Source: Planctomycetota bacterium (GTDB lineage: Bacteria; Planctomycetota; B15-G4). Taken from it: a DNA stretch of 64,000 nucleotides. A program made the translations under genes and the position numbers. The DNA lies in the NCBI GenBank assembly GCA_029245865.1, contig JAQWOM010000043.1, positions 140,846 through 204,845 on the forward strand, written 5' to 3'. The notes under the pieces were generated by a model. It was not told the origin of the DNA. It saw only the letters and a program-made list of their open reading frames with translations, and made no database searches. This document shows, in pieces, positions 7,614-16,397 of this stretch; positions within the stretch are counted from its first letter, which is position 1; every line of letters starts with the position of its first letter.

Positions 7614-8962
7614 GTCACCATCTTCTCTCCCGCAAGCGCCCGTTCCCAGAGCCCCACGAAGTCCGCTGCATTCTCTTCAAGTGTTCGGACGTTTGAAATC
7701 CCAGCGGCGAGCCTTGCAAGCAACGAGGGATCTTCCTCGAACTCCGCCAAGACGCCCGTCAATGAGCCGGGATCGCCCGCTCGGAAGGTGCGTCCATTGA
7801 CCCCATCGTTCACAATCTCTGACAATCCCCCGAGATCGCTGGCGATCACCGGTCGCCCGGCGCAAAATGCCTCGAGCACCACAAAGGGCGTGTTTTCGTA
7901 CCAGACAGACGGGACCACCAACACATCGATAGAGGACAAGGCCTCGGCCAGTTCGCCGTGACCATAGGGTCCTCGAAAGTTGATCCGTGGATCGACATCG
8001 GCGAATGCGCGCACGCGTTTTGCGTACTTCGGGAAGTGAGTCATATTCCCGCGAACGACCAGGCGGAGTCGACTGCCCCGGCACTCTCGAAAAGCCGAAA
8101 CGAGAATCTCCAGACCTTTCTTCGGGTTCACGCTCCCGAAGAACCCGAATGTCACGGTCCCCTCCCCCGCCACGGGGATCTTGCTGATCTCGCCTTGGAG
8201 CGGATCTACGCCATAAGGGCAATGCAGCATGTGCTCATCGGCATAACCATTAGAAAGAAACATGCTCTTGATGAACTTACTCGGAGCGATGAGCGCAGTT
8301 GCCTTGTCGAGAAGACCGCGGATGAACTTTTTACGCCCATGGAGCGCGGCACGCCGAGGGCCAGCTCCCTCGTGATTGAGGTCAACGAACGATGGGTTCG
8401 GCAGAGCCGATTCAACAAACCCAAAGCGTTTGCTGAACATGCGCATGCCCTGGTAACCGTAGTTGTCCGGCGCCAAACACTCCACACATGCAGAGGTCTC
8501 CGGCCCCTCACACAAGGCCCCGTCATTCCGAAGCAACTGAACTGTCGGACACAAGAACCAGTAGTCCATGAGTTGCACGTAGACGGGGATGCCGCGCATC
8601 CGACATTCCTCGATCAGCGACAAGCCGAGACCCATCAAGTGGAAAACATGCACAACATCAGGTTTGTACTCGTCTAACCAACTGCCGAAGACCTTGCCGA
8701 GAAAGACACTGTAATAGTCATTCAGTACGTGATTGGGAGCGAGGGCGTCAAAGAAGGTCAAGCGCGTCACAGGAACATCGTCGACGGTGTCTTCAAGCAA
8801 TCGATACGTCGTCTGGCGATGTGGATCTGGCTCATGAGTAAAAACGCGCAGGTCAAATCCCTGAGCTCGCAAAATCGTGGCAAGCCGGTGGGCATAGATT
8901 TCAGTGCCGGTGCTGTAGCGAGGTGGGTACTGGTGCACAACGAATGCGATCTTCACGGGCAA
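7610..8962 (-). CDS. Family 4 glycosyltransferase
   Basis: A retaining GT-B enzyme of 450 aa. The N-domain begins AFVVHQYPPRYSTGTEIY (glycine-rich acceptor loop) and contains VVHVFHLMGLG and the DYWFLCP...C...CVEC cysteine motif shared by all GT4s in this window. The C-domain has GFFGSVNPKKGLE and the E-x7-E signature in PSVWYENTPFVVLEAF. It starts with an ATG ten bases inside the preceding GT4 gene and overlaps the coiled-coil gene by ATGA. It probably acts on a lipid-linked glycan at the inner face of the cytoplasmic membrane. Specific sugar unknown. Confidence 0.87.
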   Translation of the reverse strand: MPVKIAFVVHQYPPRYSTGTEIYAHRLATILRAQGFDLRVFTHEPDPHRQTTYRLLEDTVDDVPVTRLTFFDALAPNHVLNDYYSVFLGKVFGSWLDEYKPDVVHVFHLMGLGLSLIEECRMRGIPVYVQLMDYWFLCPTVQLLRNDGALCEGPETSACVECLAPDNYGYQGMRMFSKRFGFVESALPNPSFVDLNHEGAGPRRAALHGRKKFIRGLLDKATALIAPSKFIKSMFLSNGYADEHMLHCPYGVDPLQGEISKIPVAGEGTVTFGFFGSVNPKKGLEILVSAFRECRGSRLRLVVRGNMTHFPKYAKRVRAFADVDPRINFRGPYGHGELAEALSSIDVLVVPSVWYENTPFVVLEAFCAGRPVIASDLGGLSEIVNDGVNGRTFRAGDPGSLTGVLAEFEEDPSLLARLAAGISNVRTLEENAADFVGLWERALAGEKMVT

Positions 8963-10260
8963 GACCTCCCCGACAGCGCTTGCTCGTAGAGACCCAGAAG
9001 TTCCGCGGCAGCATCTGCCTCGTCCCTTACGCGATGAGCAGAGCTCGCCAAGCGCTCCAGAAGCTGACGGTCATCTACAAGTCGCCGCAAGGCGCGAGCT
9101 AAGGAAGCTTCGTCACCCGCCTCGAACAACAGTCCGTTCACACCGTCCTCCACTGCCTCGGCCATGGCTCCATGATTTGCAGTGACCACGGGCACGCCTC
9201 TCAGGAAGGCCTCCCGAAGAGTCAGTGCATAGGCTTCGTACCAGATAGAGGGCACCACCACGACATCGAAGCTGGCCAGGATTTCAGGCACATCCTCGTT
9301 GTCATATCGCCCGTGGAGCTCGATCACCGATTCGAATCCACTGCGTAGTGCCTCAAGACGTTGCCCATAGGCCCGATCGTGGTGAAAGGGCAGTACTTCG
9401 CCCCACACATCCAAACGCATGACGGAGGGATCGCCAATCTGCCGGATTGCCTCGAGAAGCAGGTGCACACCCTTGCTCGGAAGCACCGAACCTATGAAGC
9501 CGACACGCAACGGCCCCGCGCTCCTCGGAGCGCTCGGAACCCTCTTAAAGCGGCTCACAGGGAGCCCATTCTCCACCACTTGGATTCGACCAGCAGGCAC
9601 GCCATAGGCTTCGTACATTCTCCGCATGAACGCAGAGGGAGTCACGAGAACATCCACGCCATTGAGGACACGACGCATGACTGCGTGGTAATCCTCCAGC
9701 AACGCAAGATCACCGGAATCCTGCTCATCTGCACTCGCACCGGGTGCACGACCTTGCCCCAACAAATGCGGCCACAATTCACGGAGGCAAGGCACGCATT
9801 TTCCCAGACGAATCTCCGGACAGAGTTCTAGCTCTGCCGTGATGCGCTGGCCGCGGGGACAGCCCATCCAGAAGTCGTGCAAGGTCATCACCGTGGGAAT
9901 GTCCCGCGCGCGCAGACGCTCAAGAATCGACACGGAGAGGCACGTGAGGTGATGCACATGCACGACATCAGGCTTCACTTCATCAAGGACCTCTACAAAT
10001 CGATCCCCAATGTCGGCATCTGCGTACATCTTCTCAAACGTCGTCGCCTGTTCGAAGGTATTCGACAAGCGCAGCACCGGGACGCCCTCGACTTCGTCAC
10101 GAACAAGCGAGAGGTGTGGAGCCCCTTGGCGCCCCGTTCGCGCGAACACCACGGCATCATGTCCTGCGGCCCGTGCAGACCGGGCAAGCCCTTCGACATG
10201 GAGTTCGACTCCGCCGATGGATTCGGGCAAGTAAGAGGCGGTGACAAAAAGGACGCGCAC
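8953..10260 (-). CDS. Family 4 glycosyltransferase
   Basis: A GT-B enzyme of 435 aa. Visible are LFVTASYLPESIGGVELHVEG, VVHVHHLTCLS, the DFWMGCP...C...CVPC cysteine motif, GFIGSVLPSKGVH, and the E-x7-E region PSIWYEAYALTLREAF. It is followed by NHGAMAEAVEDGVNG, which lines the donor pocket in GT4 enzymes. The ATG lies two bases after the stop of the M3 peptidase gene, and the 3' end overlaps the next GT4 by ten bases. It belongs to the same surface-polysaccharide operon. Sugar specificity cannot be read from sequence. Confidence 0.87.
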   Translation of the reverse strand: MRVLFVTASYLPESIGGVELHVEGLARSARAAGHDAVVFARTGRQGAPHLSLVRDEVEGVPVLRLSNTFEQATTFEKMYADADIGDRFVEVLDEVKPDVVHVHHLTCLSVSILERLRARDIPTVMTLHDFWMGCPRGQRITAELELCPEIRLGKCVPCLRELWPHLLGQGRAPGASADEQDSGDLALLEDYHAVMRRVLNGVDVLVTPSAFMRRMYEAYGVPAGRIQVVENGLPVSRFKRVPSAPRSAGPLRVGFIGSVLPSKGVHLLLEAIRQIGDPSVMRLDVWGEVLPFHHDRAYGQRLEALRSGFESVIELHGRYDNEDVPEILASFDVVVVPSIWYEAYALTLREAFLRGVPVVTANHGAMAEAVEDGVNGLLFEAGDEASLARALRRLVDDRQLLERLASSAHRVRDEADAAAELLGLYEQALSGRSCP

Positions 10261-10262
10261 CC

Positions 10263-12212
10263 CTAGCTGGCCAACCAGGCTTCAAAAGCGTCGAAGGCGT
10301 AGGGTCGCCCGAGAAAATCTTGCATGAGGTCCTCCGCATCACGGCTGCCACCGGGCTCCAGAACCGCTTCTCTGTAGCGGCGAGCCGCTTCGGCATTCAT
10401 CAGATCGTCACCGAATACGGACAAGCAGTCTTTCGCCAGAACCAGTGACCACATGTAGGTGTAGTAGAGCGCCGTGTATCCGTCGAGATGCCCAAAAGCT
10501 GTCTGCATGCTCGTCCCCTCTTCAAAGGGGGTCGAAATGTAGCGATCACGCGTTTCGCGCAGGACCGCAGTGGTGTCTCTCCCTTCGGGGTCCTGGCTGT
10601 AGTACTCCAGCGACAGAGCCGCATAGAACACCTGATTGCGTGTCAGGACGCCCTTCCCATATTCAGAGGCTTGGTTCATCCGCTCCACCAGTTCCACGGG
10701 GATCGGCTCGCCTGTCTCATGATGAAGAGCAAAGCTCTGCAGCACCTTTGCATCCTGCGACCACTCTTCAAACAACTGGCTGGGCACTTCGACAAAGTCC
10801 CACTCAGTCGCGATTCCCGAAGTCGCCAACCAAGCATGTCGACCTGCAAGAAGGTGGTGCAGCAAGTGTCCAAATTCATGAAAAGCAGTTCGAACATCAG
10901 AGGGATCTAGCAGCGCAGGGTTCTCAGCACCCGGGCGAGGGAAATTGCAAACGAGACAAGCACTTGGAATGACTCGGTCGCAATCCGAGCCGGCTGCATC
11001 ACCAAGCAATCCTCTCTGCAGATCGAACATGGCCGCATGCTTAAACTTGTCTTCGCGCGGATGCATGTCTAAGTAGAAACGGGCAAGGACCTCTCCCTCC
11101 TCCACGATCTCCCAGGCCTCGACATCGTCGTGCCAGAGCGCGGCACCTTCAATCCGCCGGATATGCAACCCATACAAACGTCCAATGACATCAACAATGC
11201 CGTCACGGACAGCCTCATATCGAAAGTATGGCCGAGCCTCTCTCGAATCGAATGCATAGCGTTCGCGACGCACGCCTTCGATGGCGTAAGCCCTGTCGTA
11301 GTCGTGCAGAACGCTACCGGGATGCTCAATCTGGATCGCAGCCGTAAGGTCTTCCATCTCCTGACTTGCTCGATCCACCGTGAGGTCAGCCACACGCTGA
11401 ATGAAATCACCCGCACGCTCAGCGGTCTTGATCATCTTGTCTTCAGTGGCGTAGGCCGCCCAGCTTGGATAGCCCAGCAACGTTGCCAGTTCGTGACGCT
11501 TGGCCAGCAAGTCGTCCAGAACGGAAAAATTTGCGGGGGCCCCCCGACGACTGAATTCCATGAACAACGCACGCCGCGATTCTCGATCCCGACAGAACTT
11601 CATCATTGGCATCAAGTCAGGAGGATTGGTGGTGATGTGAATCAATCCATCCTCTCCAGGCGGATGGTTGCCTATGAAGTCAGCTGGTAATCCGTCCAGA
11701 TTCGCAGCTGAATCCAGTGTGATCTCTCGTACATCACCGGCAATGTTCCGCGAGAATGACTGCCCCACCTCCACGAGTTCTTCCTGCAAGGTGCGAACTC
11801 GGTCACGAACGGCTTCATCGCGATCGACCCCCGAGCGACGAAAATCGCGCAAGGCATGCTTGATCATGCGACGCGTCACAGCGTCAGGCGCACGCTCTGC
11901 ATCGAGCCCTGCGAGTCGGTCATACACCTCACGGTCAAGCGACAGCTCGGTGCCGAAGCGACTCACATCTTGTTCAATCTCAGCTGCAGCCTCTCGCATG
12001 CTGGCGTCTGGGTGCACCTGAAAGAACAGATGAGTCAACCCTGCACTGCGGTTGAGTGGGTGCCCGATGGCATCGTGCCCCTTCAACACGTCAAGAAGAG
12101 AAGAGTCCTCTGGCAAGGCCTTGAAGGAGGCCAAAGCCTCCCTGGCGGCGGCCAGATCGGCCACGCAAGCAGCCTTGAAAGTATCGACGTCTGCTGAAAG
12201 TAGGGATTCCAT
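10263..12212 (-). CDS. M3 family oligopeptidase (thimet/OpdA-like)
   Basis: A cytoplasmic zinc metallopeptidase of 649 aa. The zinc motif HEFGH is at residues 445-449 in AFHEFGHLLHH. It is followed by the conserved block WDFVEVPSQLFEEW, which supplies the third ligand region. The N-terminal half is the helical cap typical of thimet oligopeptidase and oligopeptidase A. Length fits family M3. The family degrades short peptides, including cleaved signal peptides, so its place inside a GT operon (75 bp after the upstream GT4, 2 bp before the next) has no obvious logic. It may be a housekeeping gene caught in the operon. Confidence 0.9.
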   Translation of the reverse strand: MESLLSADVDTFKAACVADLAAAREALASFKALPEDSSLLDVLKGHDAIGHPLNRSAGLTHLFFQVHPDASMREAAAEIEQDVSRFGTELSLDREVYDRLAGLDAERAPDAVTRRMIKHALRDFRRSGVDRDEAVRDRVRTLQEELVEVGQSFSRNIAGDVREITLDSAANLDGLPADFIGNHPPGEDGLIHITTNPPDLMPMMKFCRDRESRRALFMEFSRRGAPANFSVLDDLLAKRHELATLLGYPSWAAYATEDKMIKTAERAGDFIQRVADLTVDRASQEMEDLTAAIQIEHPGSVLHDYDRAYAIEGVRRERYAFDSREARPYFRYEAVRDGIVDVIGRLYGLHIRRIEGAALWHDDVEAWEIVEEGEVLARFYLDMHPREDKFKHAAMFDLQRGLLGDAAGSDCDRVIPSACLVCNFPRPGAENPALLDPSDVRTAFHEFGHLLHHLLAGRHAWLATSGIATEWDFVEVPSQLFEEWSQDAKVLQSFALHHETGEPIPVELVERMNQASEYGKGVLTRNQVFYAALSLEYYSQDPEGRDTTAVLRETRDRYISTPFEEGTSMQTAFGHLDGYTALYYTYMWSLVLAKDCLSVFGDDLMNAEAARRYREAVLEPGGSRDAEDLMQDFLGRPYAFDAFEAWLAS

Positions 12213-12287
12213 GATCGGCTAATGATACCGGTCAGCGGACTCGATCTCTCTTGCCGCGTTCAGACAAGACCAGGGCCCCCCGAGGGC

Positions 12288-13586
12288 TCAGCGATGCGGC
12301 TGGTGGCCGGCCTCGCTTGTGAGCCGCTCGACCAAGGCCACATCCTCTGACAACCCTCGCACGGCAGGGATACCCGCAGCGAGGTCATCGACCTTGGACG
12401 GCTGCGCACACAGTTTCTTCAGCAGCCCTGCCAGCGCCTCGGCATCGCCGGGGGGGAAGGTCAGCCCTCCTCCCTGGGCAACCAATTCGGCCATGCCACC
12501 ACGATCCGACGTGAGCACTGGCATCCCCCTCTGGAAAGCCTCATGGATCGTGAGCGGGCTGTTCTCCCACCACAAACTGGGGACCACCAGCACGTCGAGA
12601 GCGGCAAAGACCTCCTCCCGGTCTTCCTGCGAAAAGGGGCCTTTGAGCAGCAACGGCGGCGTGCGCTCGGCAATCTCTTCGAGGCGCGCCGCCACATCAG
12701 GGAACCAATCGAGGTGCCCATAAATACGCGCCTGAAGCTGTTCACCGGAGAGGCCGCTGAGTTCGACGGCTCGAGCAAATGTCTCCACACCCTTGTAGTC
12801 ACTCAGTGTGCCAACGTAGCCAAAGTGCAGCGGGACAGACGCAGGTGCACGCGCCGAACGCGCAGCCGGATCCGGGAAGCCGTAATCCGCGACGACCAGT
12901 TTCTCGGGAGGCATCCCAGCATTTTCAAAGCGGCGGGCAAGAAACTTCGAAGGCGCGATGAACTTATCTACATGTGCGTAGGCGGCATCCATATCTTTCT
13001 TACGGCCCTCCAACGCCCGTGCAAACCAGCGTCGGTCTCCTAGCTCAGCGTAGCTATTGCCATGGGAGTCGTCGCTCCAACGCTCGCGATCGATGGGGTA
13101 GATATCGACGCAATCTGCGCAGACGCTGGGCACGGCCTCCTCGCAAGCATTGCCTTTCAGATCGAACATCAAGCCGGATCGCGAACAAAGCCACCAATAC
13201 TCATGAAGAGTCATGAGCACGACAGACGTACGAGCTGCCGCGGCCTCAAGACTTGAGACACCTCCGACAAACTGCAGCCCTTGCACATGAATCACATCCG
13301 GATTGAATCGATCGAGGACGCTCTCAAAGACACGCGCCATTTGCGGGTCATCCCACTGCTCTGACAGGTCATGGTAGATACGGTTGTAAATAGCTTCGTA
13401 GACCGGGATTCCCTCGTACTCCCGCTCCAGGAGTTCGTACTGCGGAAGGTCGCGCCGCTCTTCGCATGTAAAAACAGCGACTTCATGCCCGGCATTCACC
13501 AAGGCGCGGCAGAGGTTAGCCGTGTAAATCTCAGAGCCTGCGGAGTGCAAGGGCAGGTAGTCGTGGATGACCTGGAGAATGCGCAA
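12288..13586 (-). CDS. Family 4 glycosyltransferase
   Basis: A GT-B enzyme with RILQVIHDYLPLHSAGSEIY, VIHVQGLQFVG, the EYWWLCS...C...CADC cysteine motif, GYVGTLSDYKGVE, and the E-x7-E region PSLWWENSPLTIHEAF. The track ORF starts at an ATG (13640) inside the upstream gene. I prefer the TTG at 13586: it has a strong GGGAGG Shine-Dalgarno seven bases upstream, follows the upstream stop by 16 bp, and puts the first beta strand at the N-terminus (432 aa). It is the second gene of the leftward operon. Substrate unknown. Confidence 0.82.
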   Translation of the reverse strand: MRILQVIHDYLPLHSAGSEIYTANLCRALVNAGHEVAVFTCEERRDLPQYELLEREYEGIPVYEAIYNRIYHDLSEQWDDPQMARVFESVLDRFNPDVIHVQGLQFVGGVSSLEAAAARTSVVLMTLHEYWWLCSRSGLMFDLKGNACEEAVPSVCADCVDIYPIDRERWSDDSHGNSYAELGDRRWFARALEGRKKDMDAAYAHVDKFIAPSKFLARRFENAGMPPEKLVVADYGFPDPAARSARAPASVPLHFGYVGTLSDYKGVETFARAVELSGLSGEQLQARIYGHLDWFPDVAARLEEIAERTPPLLLKGPFSQEDREEVFAALDVLVVPSLWWENSPLTIHEAFQRGMPVLTSDRGGMAELVAQGGGLTFPPGDAEALAGLLKKLCAQPSKVDDLAAGIPAVRGLSEDVALVERLTSEAGHQPHR

Positions 13587-13602
13587 CTCTCTGCCTCCCG
13601 AT

Positions 13603-14664
13603 TCAGTAGAGCGCGCGCAATCGACGAGTACGTCCAGCATCTCGTCGAAGAGGCGTGCGAGATGACAACGGGTACTCAGAATGGCGTTCCAGCCACTCCA
13701 TCAGCTCTGCAACGGGCACACGCTCTGGCACCGCACCTCCGCGGCGCACTTCCACCACAACAACACCCTGCGCACACATCGGACCGCAGAGCACGCGGAT
13801 CGGAATCCCCAGGCGTTCTGCTGCCTGCCGCTGCGCCCCAGCAGGCTCGCCAGTGTCGTCACGCAAGACCGCAAACCCCGCTGTCTCCAACTCGGCTTCA
13901 AGCTTCCGTGAAGTTTGTCGAGCCGCGACATCTTCACCAGCAGCCTCCACAAGCGCCACGTCATAGGGGGCACAAGCAGGCGGCCAGCACACACCTCGAT
14001 CATCACGGTGGTGCTCGGCAAGAACCCCCACGACTGCATAGAGATCGAGATCGAGAAGCAGGAGGTTGTCGGGCACGTGCGGGGCCGCACCCGATTGCAC
14101 TTCATTCGACTCATCTGGATCTTGCTGCAGAGACCGTCGAACCGCATGCCCAACAACCGCGCCCCCTGCTCGAATCACACCCGACTCATCTCGCTCAGGG
14201 CCAGGCACACCCAACTCAGCAAGCGCACCCAGAACCGCCGTCACGACATCGCCTGCAGCCGCGCTCTCACTGGCTTCCGACGACCCACCTTCGAGTCGAA
14301 CAATGTCTAGCCGGCGGTAGAGAGAAAGACCCGACAGGTCCTCGGCTTGTGTCACAGTCTCACGAAATCCGGTACCCAGCGCAGCCAGTCCAGATTGTGC
14401 CCCTGCCCAACCCAGATGGGCCAGGAGATTGACCAGGGCCTCTCCCTCACTGGCCGGCAAGCTCGCCTGCTGCACTCCAAGCGCCCCAACACTCGACAGC
14501 AGCGTCTCCTCAACCCGCCCAAGCACCCGTTCGAGCAGCGGCGTACCAGCGACGAGCCCGGGCCCGAGGGCCACGACAAAGCCTGAATCCACGAGAAAAG
14601 AGAATGTGTTTCCGTCTGGAGTCACCTCGGAACGGAACCGATGAACGAGGGCGGAACGACGCAT
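13603..14664 (-). CDS. Degenerate prolyl-tRNA synthetase-like protein (predicted inactive)
   Basis: The 353-residue protein follows the ProRS layout but lacks its catalytic core. The N-terminus (residues 1-70) resembles ProRS motif 1: SGFVVALGPGLVAGTPLLERV, where the enzyme has the RRLAAGIY-type block. Residues ~206-345 resemble the end of the catalytic domain and the anticodon-binding domain: GVLAEHHRDDRGVCWPPACAPYDVALV, then LRDDTGEPAGAQRQAAERLGIPIRVLCG. Motif 2 with its ATP-binding Arg, motif 3 and the editing insertion are not recognisable. It is the first gene of the leftward GT operon and is divergent from the secreted protein gene. A tRNA-binding, editing-accessory or regulatory role is possible; aminoacylation is unlikely. 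Confidence 0.65.
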   Translation of the reverse strand: MRRSALVHRFRSEVTPDGNTFSFLVDSGFVVALGPGLVAGTPLLERVLGRVEETLLSSVGALGVQQASLPASEGEALVNLLAHLGWAGAQSGLAALGTGFRETVTQAEDLSGLSLYRRLDIVRLEGGSSEASESAAAGDVVTAVLGALAELGVPGPERDESGVIRAGGAVVGHAVRRSLQQDPDESNEVQSGAAPHVPDNLLLLDLDLYAVVGVLAEHHRDDRGVCWPPACAPYDVALVEAAGEDVAARQTSRKLEAELETAGFAVLRDDTGEPAGAQRQAAERLGIPIRVLCGPMCAQGVVVVEVRRGGAVPERVPVAELMEWLERHSEYPLSSRTPLRRDAGRTRRLRALY

Positions 14665-14762
14665 GGCTTCTCTATGTCCTTTATCCGGCGGCGGCCGTCA
14701 GAGTGTATCCGCGCCAACCCTTCCTCCGTGATATGTAATCGGCCCAGACCTCTTGCCGCCTC

Positions 14763-14805
14763 TGGACTCACATCGAAATCGGAGTCCAAAGCGAGAACAA
14801 TCTCG
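14763..14805 (+). promoter_or_regulatory. Two stem-loops in the leader of the secreted-protein gene
   Basis: Arms TGGACTC (14763-14769) and GAGTCCA (14782-14788) are perfect 7-bp complements around 12 nt. Four bases later CGAGA-ACAA-TCTCG (14792-14805) forms a second 5-bp stem with a tetraloop. They lie 39-81 bp before the ATG at 14844, in the 179-bp divergent region between the ProRS-like gene and the secreted protein. The first could be an operator dyad, or both could be an mRNA leader structure. No consensus promoter is evident. Confidence 0.35.
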
Positions 14806-14843
14806 GGTATGACAGGGCAATCCCGTCCCTTCTGAGCGACCCC

Positions 14844-16361
14844 ATGAACATCATTTCAACACTCTCCGCAGCCCTCCTCTTGGCAAGCAGTGTCTTCGCC
14901 GGGGGGGCGACGATCGACAGCACGGACTACCTCCCCCTCGGTCATTTCCATGCGTGGGAGATGATTGATAGCGACAACTTCGTAACCGGGGGCACGCAGA
15001 TTGTCAGCGTAAAGAAGACAATCACAGACAACGAGCAACTCCGCTACAACGTGCGCACGAAAGTCTTCGACGAGATAGCCGATGTCGTCTTCCAACTCGG
15101 CATCGAAGGCGAGAACGCCTACCTGTACGGGGCCCGAGTGGTCGTAGGCGACGTGGACTTTGGTGACAGTGACATCAAGGTCGACACCATGCTCTTTGAG
15201 CCCAAAGTTTTCCTGGGCAGCACAACGACCACACTCGACACAGATCCGGTGGTGACAGACGTCACTTCAAGCATCAAGTTCAAGATCAAGATTGGCCCGA
15301 AGTCATTCGGCGGAAAAGTAGACGTTGCCGGAACCATTGCAACAAGCTGGCAATCGGTTGGTGATGTCGACACGCCGCTTGGATTGATTCCGGGATCGGA
15401 TCTCGCTCAACTCACGATGACTTTCGACTTCACCTACAGCTCTCAAGATGAAGACATCCATGAGGCAATCGAGGACGAGTCCACGCTCAAAACAGTTCAT
15501 GCCACCTTGGGCGCAAACCGCGGGTTCGTGCAGATTGACGGTGCAGGAAGTTCGGCCAAAGTTCTCAAACGAGCGATCCTGACCAACACGACTTTGGGTA
15601 ATTTTCCTCCCCTCACATCGGACCTCTCGCAACTGACGATCCCCACTCCTCAGTTGTTCAATCTCTTCCTGGATGATTCAGGAGAGAGTGGCCTCACGGA
15701 CGAATTCCTCTCCATGACGGACCTCGAACTCACGCAGAGGCTCGGCGGCAAAACAGAGCTAACCGCAAACATCGACGTCAACGGGGGAGTCACTGTTCCG
15801 GTGCAACTGAAGGGCAAAACCAAGTTCAAGAAAGACGGCTCCGCACTGATCAGCCTCAAAGGAAAAACACCGCACCCTGAATTGTTCGCCCCTCTCAAGA
15901 TGAAGATCAAGTCAGTGATCACTGCGGACAGCACCGAACTGCTCCTGACCTACAAGGGGGGCAAAGACCCTTTTGGCTCGCCGATTCTGGGCGAAGTCAT
16001 GATCCCCATCGCCCCCGCGCCCGTGGCCTCGGTTGAACTTGCACTGAACAAGTTGCTCGACGTGAAGTTCGACCCCAACCCGCTCAAACGCAAGTTAGGT
16101 GCCGAAGGCACGTTGACGGTGGGCACCAAGATCATTCCCGTGACCGTGTTTGAATCATTAAAAGCCAAGCCCGGCTCCCCCGCGACACGCAACTATTCAC
16201 TCATTCAGTCCGGGGGAAGCGGCAAGAAGCTCCTGAAGTTCCGTGCGAGCAACACCGATGAGTCGGACTACCTTGTCAGTAAGATGAGAGGCAGCTTGGT
16301 GGGCTTAAAAGTCCAACCCGATGTCACGACTCTCGACATCACCATGGACGCAGAAGATTAG
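14844..16361 (+). CDS. Secreted protein of unknown function
   Basis: A 505-residue protein with a clear signal peptide (MNIISTLSAALLLASSVFAGG, cleavage near residue 20). The mature part is Thr/Val/Lys/Asp-rich and looks all-beta. The C-terminal half has a loosely repeated pattern in which a strand ending VPVQLKGK is followed by a Lys-rich KFKKDGSA turn, echoed by IIPVTVFESLKAK. No enzymatic motif, lipobox, sorting domain or membrane anchor is visible. It is transcribed alone on the plus strand between divergent and convergent genes. A periplasmic or cell-surface structural protein is plausible. I do not recognise the family. Confidence 0.75.
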   Translation: MNIISTLSAALLLASSVFAGGATIDSTDYLPLGHFHAWEMIDSDNFVTGGTQIVSVKKTITDNEQLRYNVRTKVFDEIADVVFQLGIEGENAYLYGARVVVGDVDFGDSDIKVDTMLFEPKVFLGSTTTTLDTDPVVTDVTSSIKFKIKIGPKSFGGKVDVAGTIATSWQSVGDVDTPLGLIPGSDLAQLTMTFDFTYSSQDEDIHEAIEDESTLKTVHATLGANRGFVQIDGAGSSAKVLKRAILTNTTLGNFPPLTSDLSQLTIPTPQLFNLFLDDSGESGLTDEFLSMTDLELTQRLGGKTELTANIDVNGGVTVPVQLKGKTKFKKDGSALISLKGKTPHPELFAPLKMKIKSVITADSTELLLTYKGGKDPFGSPILGEVMIPIAPAPVASVELALNKLLDVKFDPNPLKRKLGAEGTLTVGTKIIPVTVFESLKAKPGSPATRNYSLIQSGGSGKKLLKFRASNTDESDYLVSKMRGSLVGLKVQPDVTTLDITMDAED

Positions 16362-16397
16362 AGAGACTTCAATCGGCCCGAACGACGCGATCACCCG

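Noticed and set aside
13371-14432. 353-aa plus-strand ORF
   Set aside because: Antisense to the ProRS-like gene and GT4; Pro/His/Gln-rich with no domain. The minus frame shows ProRS homology and operon spacing.
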